The position numbers were made by a program, and so were the translations under genes. This document shows positions 23,259 to 34,199 of a stretch of DNA of 64,000 bases, one piece after another (position 1 is the first letter of the stretch; every line of letters begins with the position of its first letter). The notes under the pieces are model-generated. The model was not told the origin of the DNA, ran no database searches, and saw only the letters and a list, made by a program, of their open reading frames with translations. Source of the DNA: Talinum fruticosum. Its lineage: Eukaryota > Streptophyta > Magnoliopsida > Caryophyllales > Talinaceae. Location of the stretch: NCBI GenBank assembly GCA_021018815.1, contig JAITYX010000053.1, positions 3,854,001 to 3,918,000 on the forward strand, written 5' to 3'.

Positions 23259-24802
23259 TGTAAGAACCATGGCCCACCCCATAGGGGACCACCGCACCAC
23301 GTTTCCTCACGAAGCATTGGCTCTCTTTCTTTTTGAAATTTGGTTTTGATTTAGGAAATGAGGTGGGTCTCTCATTAAGATGATTTTTAGAATTACAACT
23401 TTTTGAAGTATTAGCTGAAAGGTTTGATTGGAGATTTTTATTAATCATTTTATTTTATAAATTAATTTTAGAGAATTCTCGGGATGTTATTTCAAAGGTA
23501 AAAAGTTATAAAAAATAAAAGAAATTCATTTTTTCACGAAGCGTCCGGGCCGTGTATTGAAGACGGCCCGGGCCATAAGCTAAGCGCGGTTGCCAGCCGG
23601 TGCTGGCCGACGCCTACACTAACCGTTACCGACACCGACTATCCGGTTGGAACTAAGGAATCGGTCTCGGTCGGATAGTTTCGACTGCCAAAATGACCCA
23701 TTTTTCCCCCTTTTTACTTTAAATGCCGAGAGGCAATTTGGAGAATAAAAATTAACCAAAATACAAAAATACTTTTCTAAATTCGATAAAAAAATAAACT
23801 CAAAAAAGTTTTCAAAATGGTCAATCAGTCTTAAACCAAGGATCCAAGTGTTCAGGGGTAGAGGTATGAAATAAGGACGAATGCTCCTCGTTCCGCCTGT
23901 TAACAAACAACCTTTACTATTCGAAATTTTCAGCTAAAATTGTGTCTAAATCAAGCAAGCAACCCCGCAAATTACCGAATTGAAGCACCAAACATCCTTT
24001 TAAATAAATAAGGCGAGAAAAGAAAATGGAATATAAAAAAAATTACATCGGGCGGGGAGGAATTAAAAATGTGATACGACTTCAATCTACAATACAAAAG
24101 CAATAAATGAACCGAAATTGAACAAAACCGTAAAACAAACTCGAAAAATAGGTGGATGGCGCCCTTAGGTTGATCCACCATTGGTCTTTAGCGTCGAACG
24201 AACTTCGGTGTGTAACGATAGGGTAGTGAGCACATGAAATGATGAAAATAGGGCTTTTTAGTAGGTTTAGAATTAGGTACTCAAATGAAGTAAGTGAGAA
24301 ATAAAGAGAAGAGACTGAGTGAGAGAAATTTCAACATAAGGGGGTTTATCTTGAACTGGGACCGGAAATACCAGAAATAGATAAAGGAATAAACCGGATC
24401 TTCTCTTGGCCAAAACAACGCCGTTTGAAGAGTCTCAAGACCTGGCGATGGCTACAAACATTGTCATGCGGACGTTCAGGGCGCGTGCCATGTTTCACTC
24501 GCTGAAGTAAAGTGAACGTTGTCTTTTACACAAGCTTGGGGATCAACGCCGGTTCGGGTCCTGGTTGGTAGTCCGAGCCTAGCTTGGTTGGGTCGAAAGA
24601 AAAGGTTGTGGGCAGGACCAAGCAAACAATGGGCTGATTTTATAGTGATAATGGGTTTTTTGTGGTTTACTAGCTTCTATCACGCCATTTTCGGTCCGGC
24701 CATGAACCGAGTTCACAAACGGGACTACAATTTCATGACTCGGGCTAACACAAACAAGTAAAATAAATAAATAAAAAGGAACGACCCTTTTAGGTATCTA
24801 CA
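23259..24802 (-). repeat. 5' LTR of D
   Basis: Minus strand starts TGTAGATACCTAAAAGG at 24802 and ends GGTTCTTACA at 23259, 1544 bp. The first 500 bases match the 3' LTR piece at 1-628. Confidence 0.85.
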
Positions 24803-24859
24803 GGCACAATTCAAGAGTTATGATGTTGTGGATAAGAAATGCTCATAGGAAATCACAAA

Positions 24860-26898
24860 TGCAATGAATGTTCTTGGATAAGGCTCGGTGGTACTTCAAT
24901 TCACATCGGGGAAGAAGTTAATCGTAAAGAATGTATTGTATGCGTCCGAAATAAGAAAGAATCTTGTTTCTACTTATTTTCTTTATAAGAATGATTTTAA
25001 GACCATTTTATAATCTAATGGTGTTGTACTTTCTAGCAATGAAACTTTTGTGGGTAAGGGGTATTGTAATGATAGTATGTTCAAACTCAATCTCATTGAT
25101 GTTAATGTCATGAATGATACTTCGTTACTTTGTGAATTCTTCCTTTCATTAACATGTTAGATTAGCATATTTACGTTACTCATCTTTGCAATATATGAAC
25201 AAACATGGTCACTTGTCCATTAAATATGTAACTAAAAGTGATAATTAAGAAACTTCTACTGAAGTCAAAATTATTAAGAAACCTTTTCCTAAAAAAGAAA
25301 GAGATACACAAATATTAGACTTAGTGCATTATGATATTTATGAGTTGAAGGGTGTTCTAACAAGAGGTGGTAGACGATATTGTATCACATTTATAAATGA
25401 TAATTTTAGATACACTTATACGTATTTATTAAGAAGTAAAGATGAAATGTTTGATGTGTTCAAACATTATAAAGTTGAAGTTGAAACTTAAAAGGAAAAG
25501 GAAAATTAAAAGCGATATGGGGCGATTATTTCCCTAGGGAGTTTGATGATTTTTGTGAAGAATTGGTATTATTCATAAAAAATAAGCCCTTAAACTCCTC
25601 AACAAAATAATTTGGTTGAAACGAAAAATAGAACCCTAAGGGAAATGGTTAATTTTATGCTCATAAGTGCCAAACTACTAAATAATTTATCGGGAAAAGT
25701 TTTGCTTATTACCTATCATGTACATAATAGAATACCTTCTAAGAAAAGAAAAAGTATCTCCATATGATTTATGAACAAGAAGGAAATCAAACCTTAATTA
25801 TCTCAAAATGTAGGGATGTTTGGCTTATTATAGGGTTCTTGATCCTAAGAGGACTAAGTTTGGAATTAGGAGCATATTTATAGGATATGCTAAAAACTCT
25901 AAAACTTATAGGTTCTTAGATTTACTATCTAATATGATTGCAGAGACAAGAGATGTTGAATCTTTTGAAAATTAAATCAACAATAAATATAAGAGGATCA
26001 ATCTCATTCACAAGGAGAAACTTCCAAAAGTTCTAATATGTGATGCTCCTACATAGAACCAGGAAGGAGTCGAATAGTCCACAAAGAAAAAAAATCTGGA
26101 TCTAATTCCATCCCTTCTCAAGCTTTGTTGTTTCTTGTAGTAAGAAATCAAAATAGTATTACCTTCAAAGGATCCAAAAACTTTTAGTGAAGCTATGGCT
26201 TATAGAGATGCTAATTTTTGAAAAGAGGTAGTAGATGATGAAATGAACTCAATATTGTCTAACAATACTTGAGTTATTCATGACTTGCCTCTAGGATGCA
26301 AACCCATTAAACGCAAACATATCTTTAGAAGGAAAAGCAATAGAAATGGTTTGTGTATACCTTTAAAGCTAAGTTAGTAGGTAAAGGTTTTACTTAAATG
26401 GGAGGAATTGAATACTTCGACACTTATGCTATAGTGGCAAGATTTTCTTTCACTAGAACATTGATAACATTGGCATTAAAACATGATTTGTACATTTATC
26501 AAGTGGATGTCAAAACTAATTTCTTAAATGGAGATCTCAATAGAGAGATCTACATGAGAGGAAAGTATGAAAAATAGTTAAATGATTATATGGATTGAAA
26601 CAATCACCTAAACAATAACATAAATAGTTTTATGGGGCTATACTTGCTAATGGGCTCATCCATAACAAGTGTAGACTAGCATAGTTATTCGAGATTCACT
26701 ATTGATTATAGAGTAATCATTGGTTTTTATGTAGATGACTTACTAATCTTTGACACTAATATGAAAGGAATCAAAGATACTACGAAGTTTTAAATTCACA
26801 ATTCAAAATGAAGGACATGAATGAAGTAATACTATCCTAACTATTAAGGTGAAAAGACATAGTAGGGTTTATGCTCTTAATCAATCTAAAAAGTGTTA
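24860..26898 (+). pseudogene. Copia integrase and RT of F
   Basis: The start region has TSGKKLIVKNVLYASEIRKN (pre-integrase type). The integrase core follows at 25318-25490 with LDLVHYDIYELKGVLTRGG, FINDNFRYTYTYLL and SKDEMFDVFKHYK, and AERKNRTLREMV-like residues near 25620. IFIGYAKNSKTYRFLD (25877) is the copia integrase C-terminal signature. RT begins near 26190 (EAMAYRDANF-like) with IHDLPLGCKPIKRKHIF at 26275, and the catalytic box FYVDDLLIF is intact at about 26728-26755. Many in-frame stops show the element is dead. Confidence 0.8.
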
Positions 26899-26908
26899 GA
26901 TAAGTTAA

Positions 26909-27112
26909 GAGTGCTCTGATTAAACTACCCTTAAACTCTCTAGAATTGTCAAAAATGCCACTAATTTAATCGATGGTAATCGTCCGCCACTAAGCTAGTA
27001 ATTAGGTAAAAAATCCAGTGGAGGTTAAAGTGACCTGCTGAGGCCGGTAAAAACCCGTGCAACCGGTCACAACCCACAAATGTTTCTCTCTCCTCATCTT
27101 CCTCTGTTTTGA
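26909..27112 (+). repeat. Left terminal inverted repeat of the Pack-MULE
   Basis: GAGTGCTCTGATTAAACTAC through CCTCATCTTCCTCTGTTTTGA. Pairs with 27928-28134 apart from a few substitutions and short indels (for example CCAGTGGAGG against CCACTTGGAGG). Confidence 0.9.
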
Positions 27113-27340
27113 ATAAAACCGGTCACAACCATTGAAGAACATCTCTCTTCCCTCACACACACTCTCTCTACTCTCGCTAGTTGACTTTATAAAGAGAAAA
27201 CTAAATCAATGACAATAATGATAGGGTCTAGGAACAAGAAGATCAAGCCAATCAATTCACACAGTACTTAAGGTTGAGACCTTCAACAAGTTCCAACTCC
27301 CAAATAAGGAAGATGAAGATCAAGAAGTACATAAATTATA

Positions 27341-27845
27341 CATGAGGACGAGACCTCTTAGGCCGAGATTTCCTCGCCTCCCGAAGCACATCCACATTAG
27401 CAACCCCAAGAACCGCTGATTCATACACAAAATTACCCACAATCCTCTTCTCACTCTCCAAGCACAAGTAAGCCTCCACCCTATTCAACACCGCCGGGGC
27501 ACCCATTGCTTAGAATTGAACATGAGCCCGAGCTCGGCCGGCACCGAATCGAATCCACAAGCCGAGACCACCGGACTCCCCGACTCGCCACCTGATCATG
27601 GTACTCCACCTCCATTATCTCCATTCTCTCCGGCTCGCCGCAAATGTCGAGGTAGTCGCACCCCACTTCGACGCAGGCTCGAACCACCGGCTCCCCATGG
27701 ACCCGAAAATGGCCCGATGCAATTGAGCACGAGCCGGGTTTGGCGGCAGAGGTCGAGAAGGGAGTCGGGCGCGCGATGTCGGCGGTGAGGATGGGGATTG
27801 GAGGTGGTGGGTTCGGATGGGATGCCCGGGAGGTGGTGGGTTCCA
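27341..27845 (-). pseudogene. Captured fragment of a saccharopine dehydrogenase-like oxidoreductase
   Basis: Minus-strand codons read ASHPNPPPPIPILTADIA, then RVHGEPVVRACVEVGCDYLD, ICGEPERMEIMEVEYHDQ and, after frameshifts, NRVEAYLCLESEKRIVGNF and YESAVLGVANVDVLREARKS. From memory these correspond in order to the N-terminal half of the plant saccharopine dehydrogenase-like oxidoreductase (SCCPDH homologue, an NAD(P)-binding-fold protein of uncertain substrate). At least two frameshifts occur (around 27740 and 27580), and the N-terminal dinucleotide-binding loop and the C-terminal half are missing. It cannot make a working enzyme. It is most likely copied from a functional gene elsewhere in this genome. 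Confidence 0.82.
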
Positions 27846-27927
27846 ATTACAAGCAAGATAGAGAGAGTGTGAGTGAAAATGGCGAGAGTAGAGAGAGAGT
27901 GTGACTGAATGTCGGGACCGGTTTCAT

Positions 27928-28134
27928 TCAAAATAGAGGAAGATGAGGAGAGAGAAACATTTGTGGGTTGTGACCGGTTGCTCGGGTTTTTACCGGCCTC
28001 AGCAGTCACTTTAACCTCCAAGTGGCATTTTTTTTACCTAATTACTAGCTTAGTGGCGGACGATTACCATCGATTAAATTAGTGGCATTTTTGACAATTC
28101 TAGAGAGTTTAAGGGTAGTTTAATCCAAGCACTC
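27928..28134 (-). repeat. Right terminal inverted repeat of the Pack-MULE
   Basis: Reverse complement begins GAGTGCTTGGATTAAACTAC and pairs with 26909-27112 over about 200 bp. Confidence 0.9.
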
Positions 28135-28144
28135 GATAAGTTAA

Positions 28145-28905
28145 AGCATCTTGGGATTAAAGAGGCAAACACACCCTACGATACTAGTGGGAAACTATTT
28201 AAAACCCCAGGTAGAGCCGTAACATAACTTGAGTATGATAGTGCCATAGGAAACTTAATGTATGCCATGCATTGTATTAGATCACATATAGCTTTTGTTG
28301 TGTGAAACCATTCAAGGTTTACAAGCAAGCCAAGAACAAAGCATTAAAAAGCAATAGGTAGAATACTTAGGTATTCAAAATGAACTATGGACTTAGGAAT
28401 TTTCAATGATAAATTTCGTACACTTTCAAAAGGTTACCGATTCAAGTTGGGTTACAAGCGTAATCGATAATAAACCTACTTCAGGTTGGATTTTCACCCA
28501 TAGTTTGGTAGCCATCAATTGGGCTTTAAAGAAACAAAATTGCATCTCTTACTAAACCATGGAGGCTATGTTTGTAAATTTGGTCTGTCGCAGAAAGGAA
28601 GAAGAATATCTAAGGAATTTGTTATTAGATATAAGGTTATGGCCACAAACAATGTCGCCTAATTCCTTGCATTGTAAAGTGAAACTACTATGTCTAGAGC
28701 ATATAGTAAAATCTATTATAGCTAGTTTGGACATATTAGCTTAAAGCATGAGTATGTGAGACAACTCATCACAAATGGAATAATATCCATAATTTATATA
28801 AGTTTAAGCAATAATTTAGTATATTTTTTGATGAATGGATTATCTCGAGATATGGTAAGGAGTACCGCTGGTAGAATGCGCCTAAAGCCCTTCTTTAAAT
28901 AAGTC
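28145..28905 (+). pseudogene. Copia RT end and RNase H of F (after the Pack-MULE)
   Basis: Continues F: LKHLGIKEANTPYDTSGKLF, then LEYDSAIGNLMYAMHCIRSH (28228-28290), the usual end of copia RT. RNase H follows with RLGYKR- and SRAYSKIYYS-like residues and ends near 28900 with LSREMVRSTAGRMRLKPFFK, typical of copia polyprotein ends. It contains stops in all parts. Confidence 0.75.
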
Positions 28906-29099
28906 ACCAAAAATGGTAAGCCAACCTTTTCTAACAAAATTAGAGATAAGGTTAAAGGGTAATAACAATTTATTGTTTGTAATGTAGAGTACTAAGATTT
29001 GGATTTAGCTCATGGATGATACTAAATGATAGGGTGAATATTAATTCTTAATGAATCTCAAGTCCTAAGTAGTTTATAGGGTGTCACCTATTATAGGAG
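28906..29099. other. Sequence after copia F, nothing assigned
   Basis: Probable 3' untranslated end of F. I cannot see a clear polypurine tract or LTR. Confidence 0.3.
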
Positions 29100-29400
29100 C
29101 CACGACTCGTCCTATAGGAGTAGGGATGACAATGGGGTGGGGAATCCCCGAACCCAATAGGGCCTTGGCCCGTAATGTAGAAAAATCCTCATCCCTAAAC
29201 GGAAAGGGGACGGGGACTGGGACAGGGCTAAACACCATTTCCCTATACGGAGACGAGGACGGGGATGGGACAAAATTTTTCCCTTGCCCCGTCACTCGCT
29301 CCCCCATTCATGAAATAAATTACGGTATCTTGTTCGAGCAAAACCCCATCCTCATCCTCGTTTATTAAAATTATGGCTATACCCTTCGTTGAAAAATTTT
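29100..29400. repeat. G/C-run dispersed repeat
   Basis: Opens AGGGATGACAATGGGGTGGG and holds several GGGGACGGGG-type runs and their complements (CCCCGTCACTCG). Similar GGGGATGGGG-rich pieces are common dispersed repeats in plant genomes. I cannot place it in a class from the sequence alone, and the overlapping short ORFs look like by-products of composition. Confidence 0.35.
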
Positions 29401-30249
29401 TTGTACACAAATTGAAGGTTTTATGGGTAATTTTCATTCAAATAAAACACTAAGTATATAAGCTTTATTTACTAGGCCAACCCTCTCCATCCGCCACATT
29501 CGATCGGCATCCGGATCTAGCATGAAGCTCTTCCTTAACCGAGTCGCGCACTTGGTTTCCTCTCATCGGCGAATGATTCGAGCTTGCTCTCGACCGAATC
29601 TTACTTGTCTATGCCTTCCAGCCTCTCGTTGTAGCCGCCACCATCTCCCTCGACCGAACCCGCACCCGCAAAGCCTTTCTTTTGCTTGAATGTTGCTCGG
29701 TTGCTTTCTCTCCTAGCGGTTGTTATCCTGGTTGCTTCTCCGTCCTCCCGGTTGTATTCCTAGTAGTTTTTGCTTGCCTTCATTATTAACTTGTAAGATT
29801 ATTTTAGTGCTTGTGATTTCCTAAAGTTTCCACGGATGTCTTCCATTGTCTCTTGTCCCCTCTGCCCGGACTATGCTGGCATGTTCGACTAACCCACCCA
29901 TCCAACCCACACACTCGCTTAATTTCTTCCCTTAATTTCTTAAATTTTTTATTGGGTGATCAATCAAGCTAATAATGATGGGATAATCTTATTGAATTCC
30001 CAAAATTAATCCCAATTTGGTGCTCAAATTGCATGCCTATTTTTGAGCCTTCTTTTCTCGGTGATGCATTGTAATAAAACAAGAATGGGAAAATGGGACT
30101 TTCCCATGGAAAACAAGAACAGGGAAAAATCCTTATTTGGGGCCAACCATCGAGCGGTGGCCCCGATTGGGGAGGATCAAGTTTTCCCACGAATGTCGGC
30201 TTCATGCTAGGTGTGATTATCAAGAGAACGATAGGGCTTTTGATATAGA
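29401..30249. other. Unassigned sequence
   Basis: Mixed-composition stretch with a C-rich part (29480-29760) and an A/T-rich part (29930-30230). No ORF with a recognisable protein family, no repeat structure I could pair. It may be another decayed transposon or a real low-copy host remnant. Confidence 0.25.
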
Positions 30250-31104
30250 TTTAAAAAGGGTTTGATTGACGATTTTAATAAATCATTGTATTTTCGAAAA
30301 TGGTTTTAGAAGTCTCGGGATGTATTATTATATGGAAAGGAAAGAAATGAAAGAGTTACTGTAGTAAAGCTACTGGACCATGCAACTAAATTGATTGGGC
30401 TAGGAGCTCAACTCGCACAATGACTAAGGGCCCGAGGCTAACTCACCAATTCTACCGTTCGACGCAAGCCATCTTACTTGGACTCGCCGAGGTAGTCTCA
30501 ACCAAATGGCTTTAGGTTGTTAGTTACTTCTCAATTTTTTCCCAGCTTCAGTTTAAGAAAACCAAGATGCAAATTTAGGAAAAAATGAGCAAAAATAGGA
30601 GTCCCCAATAAGTTTCAAAATGAAAGACAACAAAGTAAAAAGACTCAAAATCGAAAAGGTTTTAAAAAAGAGTCCATCGGTCTTAAACTAATGATATGAT
30701 ATTTAGGTGCGAAGGTATAAAACAAAGAGGGACGCTCTTCACTCCACTCATCGAAAGACGAACTCTATTAATTGAAAAGTGAGTTTAAATCGCGTTAAAG
30801 AAGACAAGCAATTAACATGCAACAGATGGAAATTAAAGGAAAAACAAAACATGATGTAAAACGATAAATAAAGCAATTAAGTGAAAGCAATAAAGAAAGA
30901 GATAAAACAAACGAATGAAATAAAGAAAATTAGATCAGGCGGGACAAAAAGTAAAACAATTACATTTTTAATCCACAATACGAACAACAATAAAAACATG
31001 GAAATTAAATAAAATACCAAAACAAGCTTTAAGTGGTGAAATAGCACCTTTAAGTTCACCCACCTGTTAGGCTTGAATGACAATTGAATTTTGTAGAGTG
31101 ATGG
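30250..31104 (-). repeat. LTR fragment N (Tat-type)
   Basis: Matches the inner part of LTR M (31250-31895) in the same order: TTTGATTGACGATTTTAATAA, AAGTCTCGGGAT, CGATAAATAAAGCAATTAAG, TTACATTTTTAATCCA. It ends at GAGTGATGG, exactly where LTR M begins, so M probably inserted into it or the two were joined by recombination. Confidence 0.65.
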
Positions 31105-32452
31105 TGTAGGAACCACGGCCGGCCGGGGCTCGCCGAGCTTCCCCACTCTTGTCAAGTATCTTTTTTAAAGATTGATTTTGAAGATGATGTTTGAAAGTCG
31201 ATTTGGGAATGTGGAGATGAACCTTTTTATTAAGATTTCCCAGTTTTGTTAACTAGTCAATGTTTGAATGGCAATTTATTAATTCTTTTGTTTTAGAAAT
31301 TATTTTTAGAATTCTCGGGATCTTATTTTCTAAGTAAGGAATAAACGAATATTAGGGTTATGGTTCCGTCGTGAGGCTTTAGGGCCAGATTGGTGTGAAA
31401 AGACCGATCCGGACCGAAGCCACCACCGCTGGCCCCACGATGCTGGCGAGTGGCCTCGCACTGAAGGGTGATATCATGAAGGGCCTCACAATGATCCGGT
31501 GTTCGAGGGTGAATGTACGAAATAAAGAGGGACGCTCTTGATTCCCCTCGTCAAAAGACAACCTCTACTAATTGAAAAGGGTGAGTATAAATTGTGCTAA
31601 AAAGACAAGTAATCAAAATAGAATTGGGGAAAATTAAAGGCAAAGCAAACATGATATAAAGCGATAAATAAACCACTTAAATGAAAGCAATAAAGAAAGT
31701 GATAAACGAAAGAAAACCAATAAAGAAAATTACTGGCTGGAAAGTAAAGAGATTACATTTTTAATCCATAATACAAAAAGCGGTAAAATGATAGAAATTA
31801 AATAAACTACAAAAACAAACTCGGGTGGTGGGATGGCATTGTTAGGTTGATCCACCTGCTAGACTTGAATCACATTCGGATTTTGGCAGAGTAGTGGTAT
31901 GGTGATGGCAAGCAAAAGAGACAAAAGAAGGCCTTCTTTTGAAAGGGTTAGTAAAGGGGATTTTGAAAGGGACTTGGAGAGATTTTAGAAAAGAGAGAGG
32001 GAAAGAGTTTCAAGAACTTGGGGGTTTTTTCAACCACCGATGGTGTATGAAATGATGGGAGAGGAGCTCTCTATTTATAGGAATGTTTACAGTTTAGGAG
32101 ACCCTAAACCTAGCCCCATAGCCCTCGGTCAAAAGGATAAGTCAAGCGAATTTTTCTGAACTAGATAAAGAGTCCAACAAGCTTAATTGACCAAAACAAT
32201 GCCATTCATGAAGGGGCCTATGGGCCGACACTCGGTCCCTTGTTATCATGTTCTTAAAAAGCATGTTCAACATAAGGAGTTGCATTTTGCGTTGTTCTTG
32301 ACATCGATTGGGTTTTTTTGGGGTAGAATGTGTGTTTATCACCATGCTTTAGTCCAATCTTGACCCGAACTTGCAAACAAGACTTGGTTTTCATTACCGT
32401 AATAACAAAAATGAATAAAAGAGATAAATATGACACTTTTTAAGTGTCTACC
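31105..32452 (-). repeat. LTR M (Tat-type)
   Basis: Plus view TGTAGGAACCACGGCCGGCC... to ...AGTGTCTACC; on the minus strand a slightly damaged TGTAGACAC start and a GGTTCCTACA end. It shares the GTAGAAACCACGACCGGCCGGGG block with LTR K (50328). No polypurine tract at 32453 and no matching duplication, so it is a solo or truncated LTR. TATA-like box on the minus strand at about 32070-32080. Confidence 0.7.
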
Positions 32453-33057
32453 TATATAGATAAAGAGCTGGTGCCAAGCAACAGCTTTAAGGTGACTTTT
32501 GTATTTATCTATGAATTTGAGATGAGCATATGGGCATTAAAGTGCTAAAGTACGATGAGATTTTTCAAAAGATGACTCTTGATTGTGTGTGTAGTATTTC
32601 TAATTTCATGTTAAAGTTTTGGTTTAAACAAATAGTTCATTAACACTTTATTGAGATATTTAAATATATATATTAATTAAAGGTTTAAATCGAAACATAC
32701 CTTTTTGTATGCATGATTAAGTTTGACTATCATATCTCAAAATACAAACTAGTGGGGAATTATGATATATTCGAGATATTTCAAAATAAAAAAGCAAGAC
32801 AACTTAATACACTTGAGCTTGGAGCAAACAGGTTAATGCTTGAATTATCGTGTCACGGGCCTCACCATAGGTGGTTAAAATAGTGCCACCGGCCCATGGT
32901 GAAGGATAGAGTTTGGATGCTCGTGGAAATAAGCCATCACGAACAACATCATAGTCCATGGTGGTGATCATGGAAACTACAATTGTCATCACGATCCATT
33001 GTGGCGGATAGAGATAAAAAAACCATTTTAATTTCTTTGTCTTTGCTTGCATGGATG
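32453..33057. other. Unassigned low-copy-looking sequence
   Basis: AT-rich left half, then from 32804 to 33052 a minus-strand open frame of 82 codons (MQAKTKKLKWFFYLYPPQWI at its start, ending near a stop at 32804). I do not recognise this protein. It could be an exon remnant of a host gene split by the hAT-like element, or chance. The other half may lie right of 34191, where TTGTGCAG (34323-34330) looks like a splice acceptor on the plus strand. Confidence 0.25.
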
Positions 33058-33129
33058 CAAGTGGCGGACCCAGAAATTTACTGAAGGGGGTCGAAATAAA
33101 CTAAATAATAGTGTACATAAGTACAAATT

Positions 33130-33310
33130 TCGATAGAGTTTCCTCTGTAATATGGCTAATCCCATAGGCTTAAAGCCTTAACCATGCACGAAACACATTC
33201 ATAAACTCAACGAGTCACATGCTTGGAGCATCAACAACATAAGCTCAACGAGCCATACGCTCGCAGTATTCACATAGGTCTTTTATATTCATAAACCTAA
33301 GTTCACATAC
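33130..33310. repeat. Fragment similar to LTR I inside the hAT-like element
   Basis: CATAGGCTTAAAGCCTTAA followed by CTCAACGAGYCAYRYGCTYG is shared with 42490-42580 in the 3-kb LTR I. It may be a captured LTR piece. Confidence 0.6.
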
Positions 33311-33395
33311 AACCGATCTTTATAAACATCTTGACAAATACAAAAGTTAACATCTGTTTTGAAAATTAATATTAATTACATATAATGTAATTTTC

Positions 33396-33447
33396 CTCGT
33401 CGAGTCCTCGTATTTTGAGATCTCGTCGAGTCCTCGTATTTTGAGAT
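33396..33447. repeat. 25-bp direct duplication
   Basis: CGTCGAGTCCTCGTATTTTG with its following GAGAT occurs twice head to tail. Confidence 0.85.
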
Positions 33448-33699
33448 TTTAAACTTGAAGGAATGGAGGATTCTGTAGTTATCTTTTTTAAATATCTAAG
33501 CATTTTGACCTATAATAAAAATTAAACAACAAAAATCAAACCTCTATTAATGAAATGAAATTGAAAAATCAATAAAATCACATAAATTAAGAATAAAATT
33601 AAAGAAATTAAATCTAATATCACACAAATTATACCTTAAATTGAATTTAAATTGAAAATTTTTAAAGTTGTGAACTTACAGATTTGGGAATGACATAGA

Positions 33700-33960
33700 G
33701 AGTGTGGTGCACTGGTGCGGGAGAGGAGAGGAGGCAGTGGCGGACTCACCGGCGACCGGGCGGGCAGCTAGCAGTGGCGGTGGACAGCGCAATCGTTCGG
33801 GCCTCCGGCTTTGCGGTGTGGTTTTTGGCTGGGAGAGAGAGAGAGAGAGTGAGTGTGGGAGAGGGAGGGCTCCGGCTGGGCTGGGCTGGCGGCAGTGGTG
33901 GCCGGTCCAGTGGTGGGGACAAACAGAGCAGCGGCACTAGGGCGTAGTCGTGGGCAGCGG
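33700..33960. other. GC-rich block in the hAT-like element
   Basis: Sharp GC rise in an AT-rich neighbourhood, with GGCAGTGGCGG-type runs and a (GA)n stretch. Open frames exist on both strands because of composition; none resembles a known family. It is comparable in kind to the GC-rich blocks of LTRs I and L. Confidence 0.4.
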
Positions 33961-34199
33961 CTCTCGGCTAACTTAGACGAAGGAAAATAAATGAATGAAA
34001 GGAAGAAAAAAATTTTTTTAAAGTGAGATTGCTTGCATTAGGTTTTGAACCCTAGACCTCATATTTGTCTAGTAACACTCTCACCATCTCTCCTACTTTC
34101 ACTTTCAACTTAATTCTCGTTCTATTAAAAATTTACTTTGTTTTGAGAGGGGGTCGACTGACCCCACCGACCCCCGTCGTGTCCGCCAATGCATGGATG

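Larger units (their letters stand above)
1..24802 (-). mobile_element. Element D: gag-only Tat-like Ty3/gypsy element (host of nest 1)
   Basis: Read on the minus strand, this element runs from a 5' LTR (23259-24802) through a primer-site region, a leader, a gag remnant (21048 to about 20215), a 3' tail and a 43-bp tandem array to a polypurine tract at 629-645 and a 3' LTR that leaves the window at base 1. The two LTRs are clearly alike; for example both hold the TTCAACATAAGGGGGTTT block and the GCTTGGGGAT block in the same order. No protease, RT, RNase H or integrase is seen between gag and the tail, so D is a non-autonomous gag-only form. It is interrupted by Sirevirus B (1053-18839) and solo LTR E. 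The outer target duplication cannot be checked because the 3' LTR is cut by the window edge. Confidence 0.85.
26909..28134 (-). mobile_element. Pack-MULE: Mutator-like element with a captured gene fragment
   Basis: 1226-bp element inside the RT of F, bounded by a 10-bp target duplication GATAAGTTAA (26899-26908 and 28135-28144). Its ends are long, nearly perfect inverted repeats of about 200 bp (26909-27112 and 27928-28134), starting GAGTGCT. A 9-11-bp duplication and long inverted repeats are the hallmarks of Mutator-like elements. No transposase is present. The interior carries exon sequence of a host oxidoreductase gene on the minus strand, so it fits a Pack-MULE. Strand is given as that of the captured gene. 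Confidence 0.9.
24803..28960 (+). mobile_element. Element F: decayed Ty1/copia fragment
   Basis: Plus-strand copia interior (pre-integrase, integrase, RT, RNase H in order) split by the Mutator-like element at 26909-28134. It differs from the Sirevirus copies: shorter linker, no extra ORF seen and different motifs. LTRs are not recognised; the left end abuts the LTR of D and the right end fades out near 28960-29100. Confidence 0.8.
33058..34191. mobile_element. hAT-like non-autonomous element
   Basis: 1134 bp bounded by an 8-bp direct repeat CATGGATG (33050-33057, 34192-34199). The ends are short inverted repeats: CAAGTGGCGGACC on the left and, reverse complement, CATTGGCGGACAC on the right. 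CA(G)TGGCGGA-type ends with 8-bp duplications fit the hAT superfamily. Since TGCATGGATGCA surrounds both sites, a 9-12-bp Mutator-type duplication is the alternative reading. No transposase. The interior holds a piece shared with LTR I, a 25-bp direct duplication and a GC-rich block. Confidence 0.65.

Noticed and set aside
27516..27788. 90-codon plus-strand frame in the Pack-MULE
   Set aside because: It is opposite to the saccharopine dehydrogenase-like frames and explained by GC-rich codons; no protein family resemblance.
28552..28744. Overlapping 60-codon frames on both strands
   Set aside because: Part of the decayed copia RNase H of F; no independent gene.
29074..29368. Frames in the G-run repeat
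   Set aside because: Low-complexity Gly/Thr/Pro frames on both strands; by-product of the repeat.
33702..33947. Three overlapping frames near 33700-33950
   Set aside because: Gly/Arg-rich frames on both strands from a short GC-rich block; no family match.
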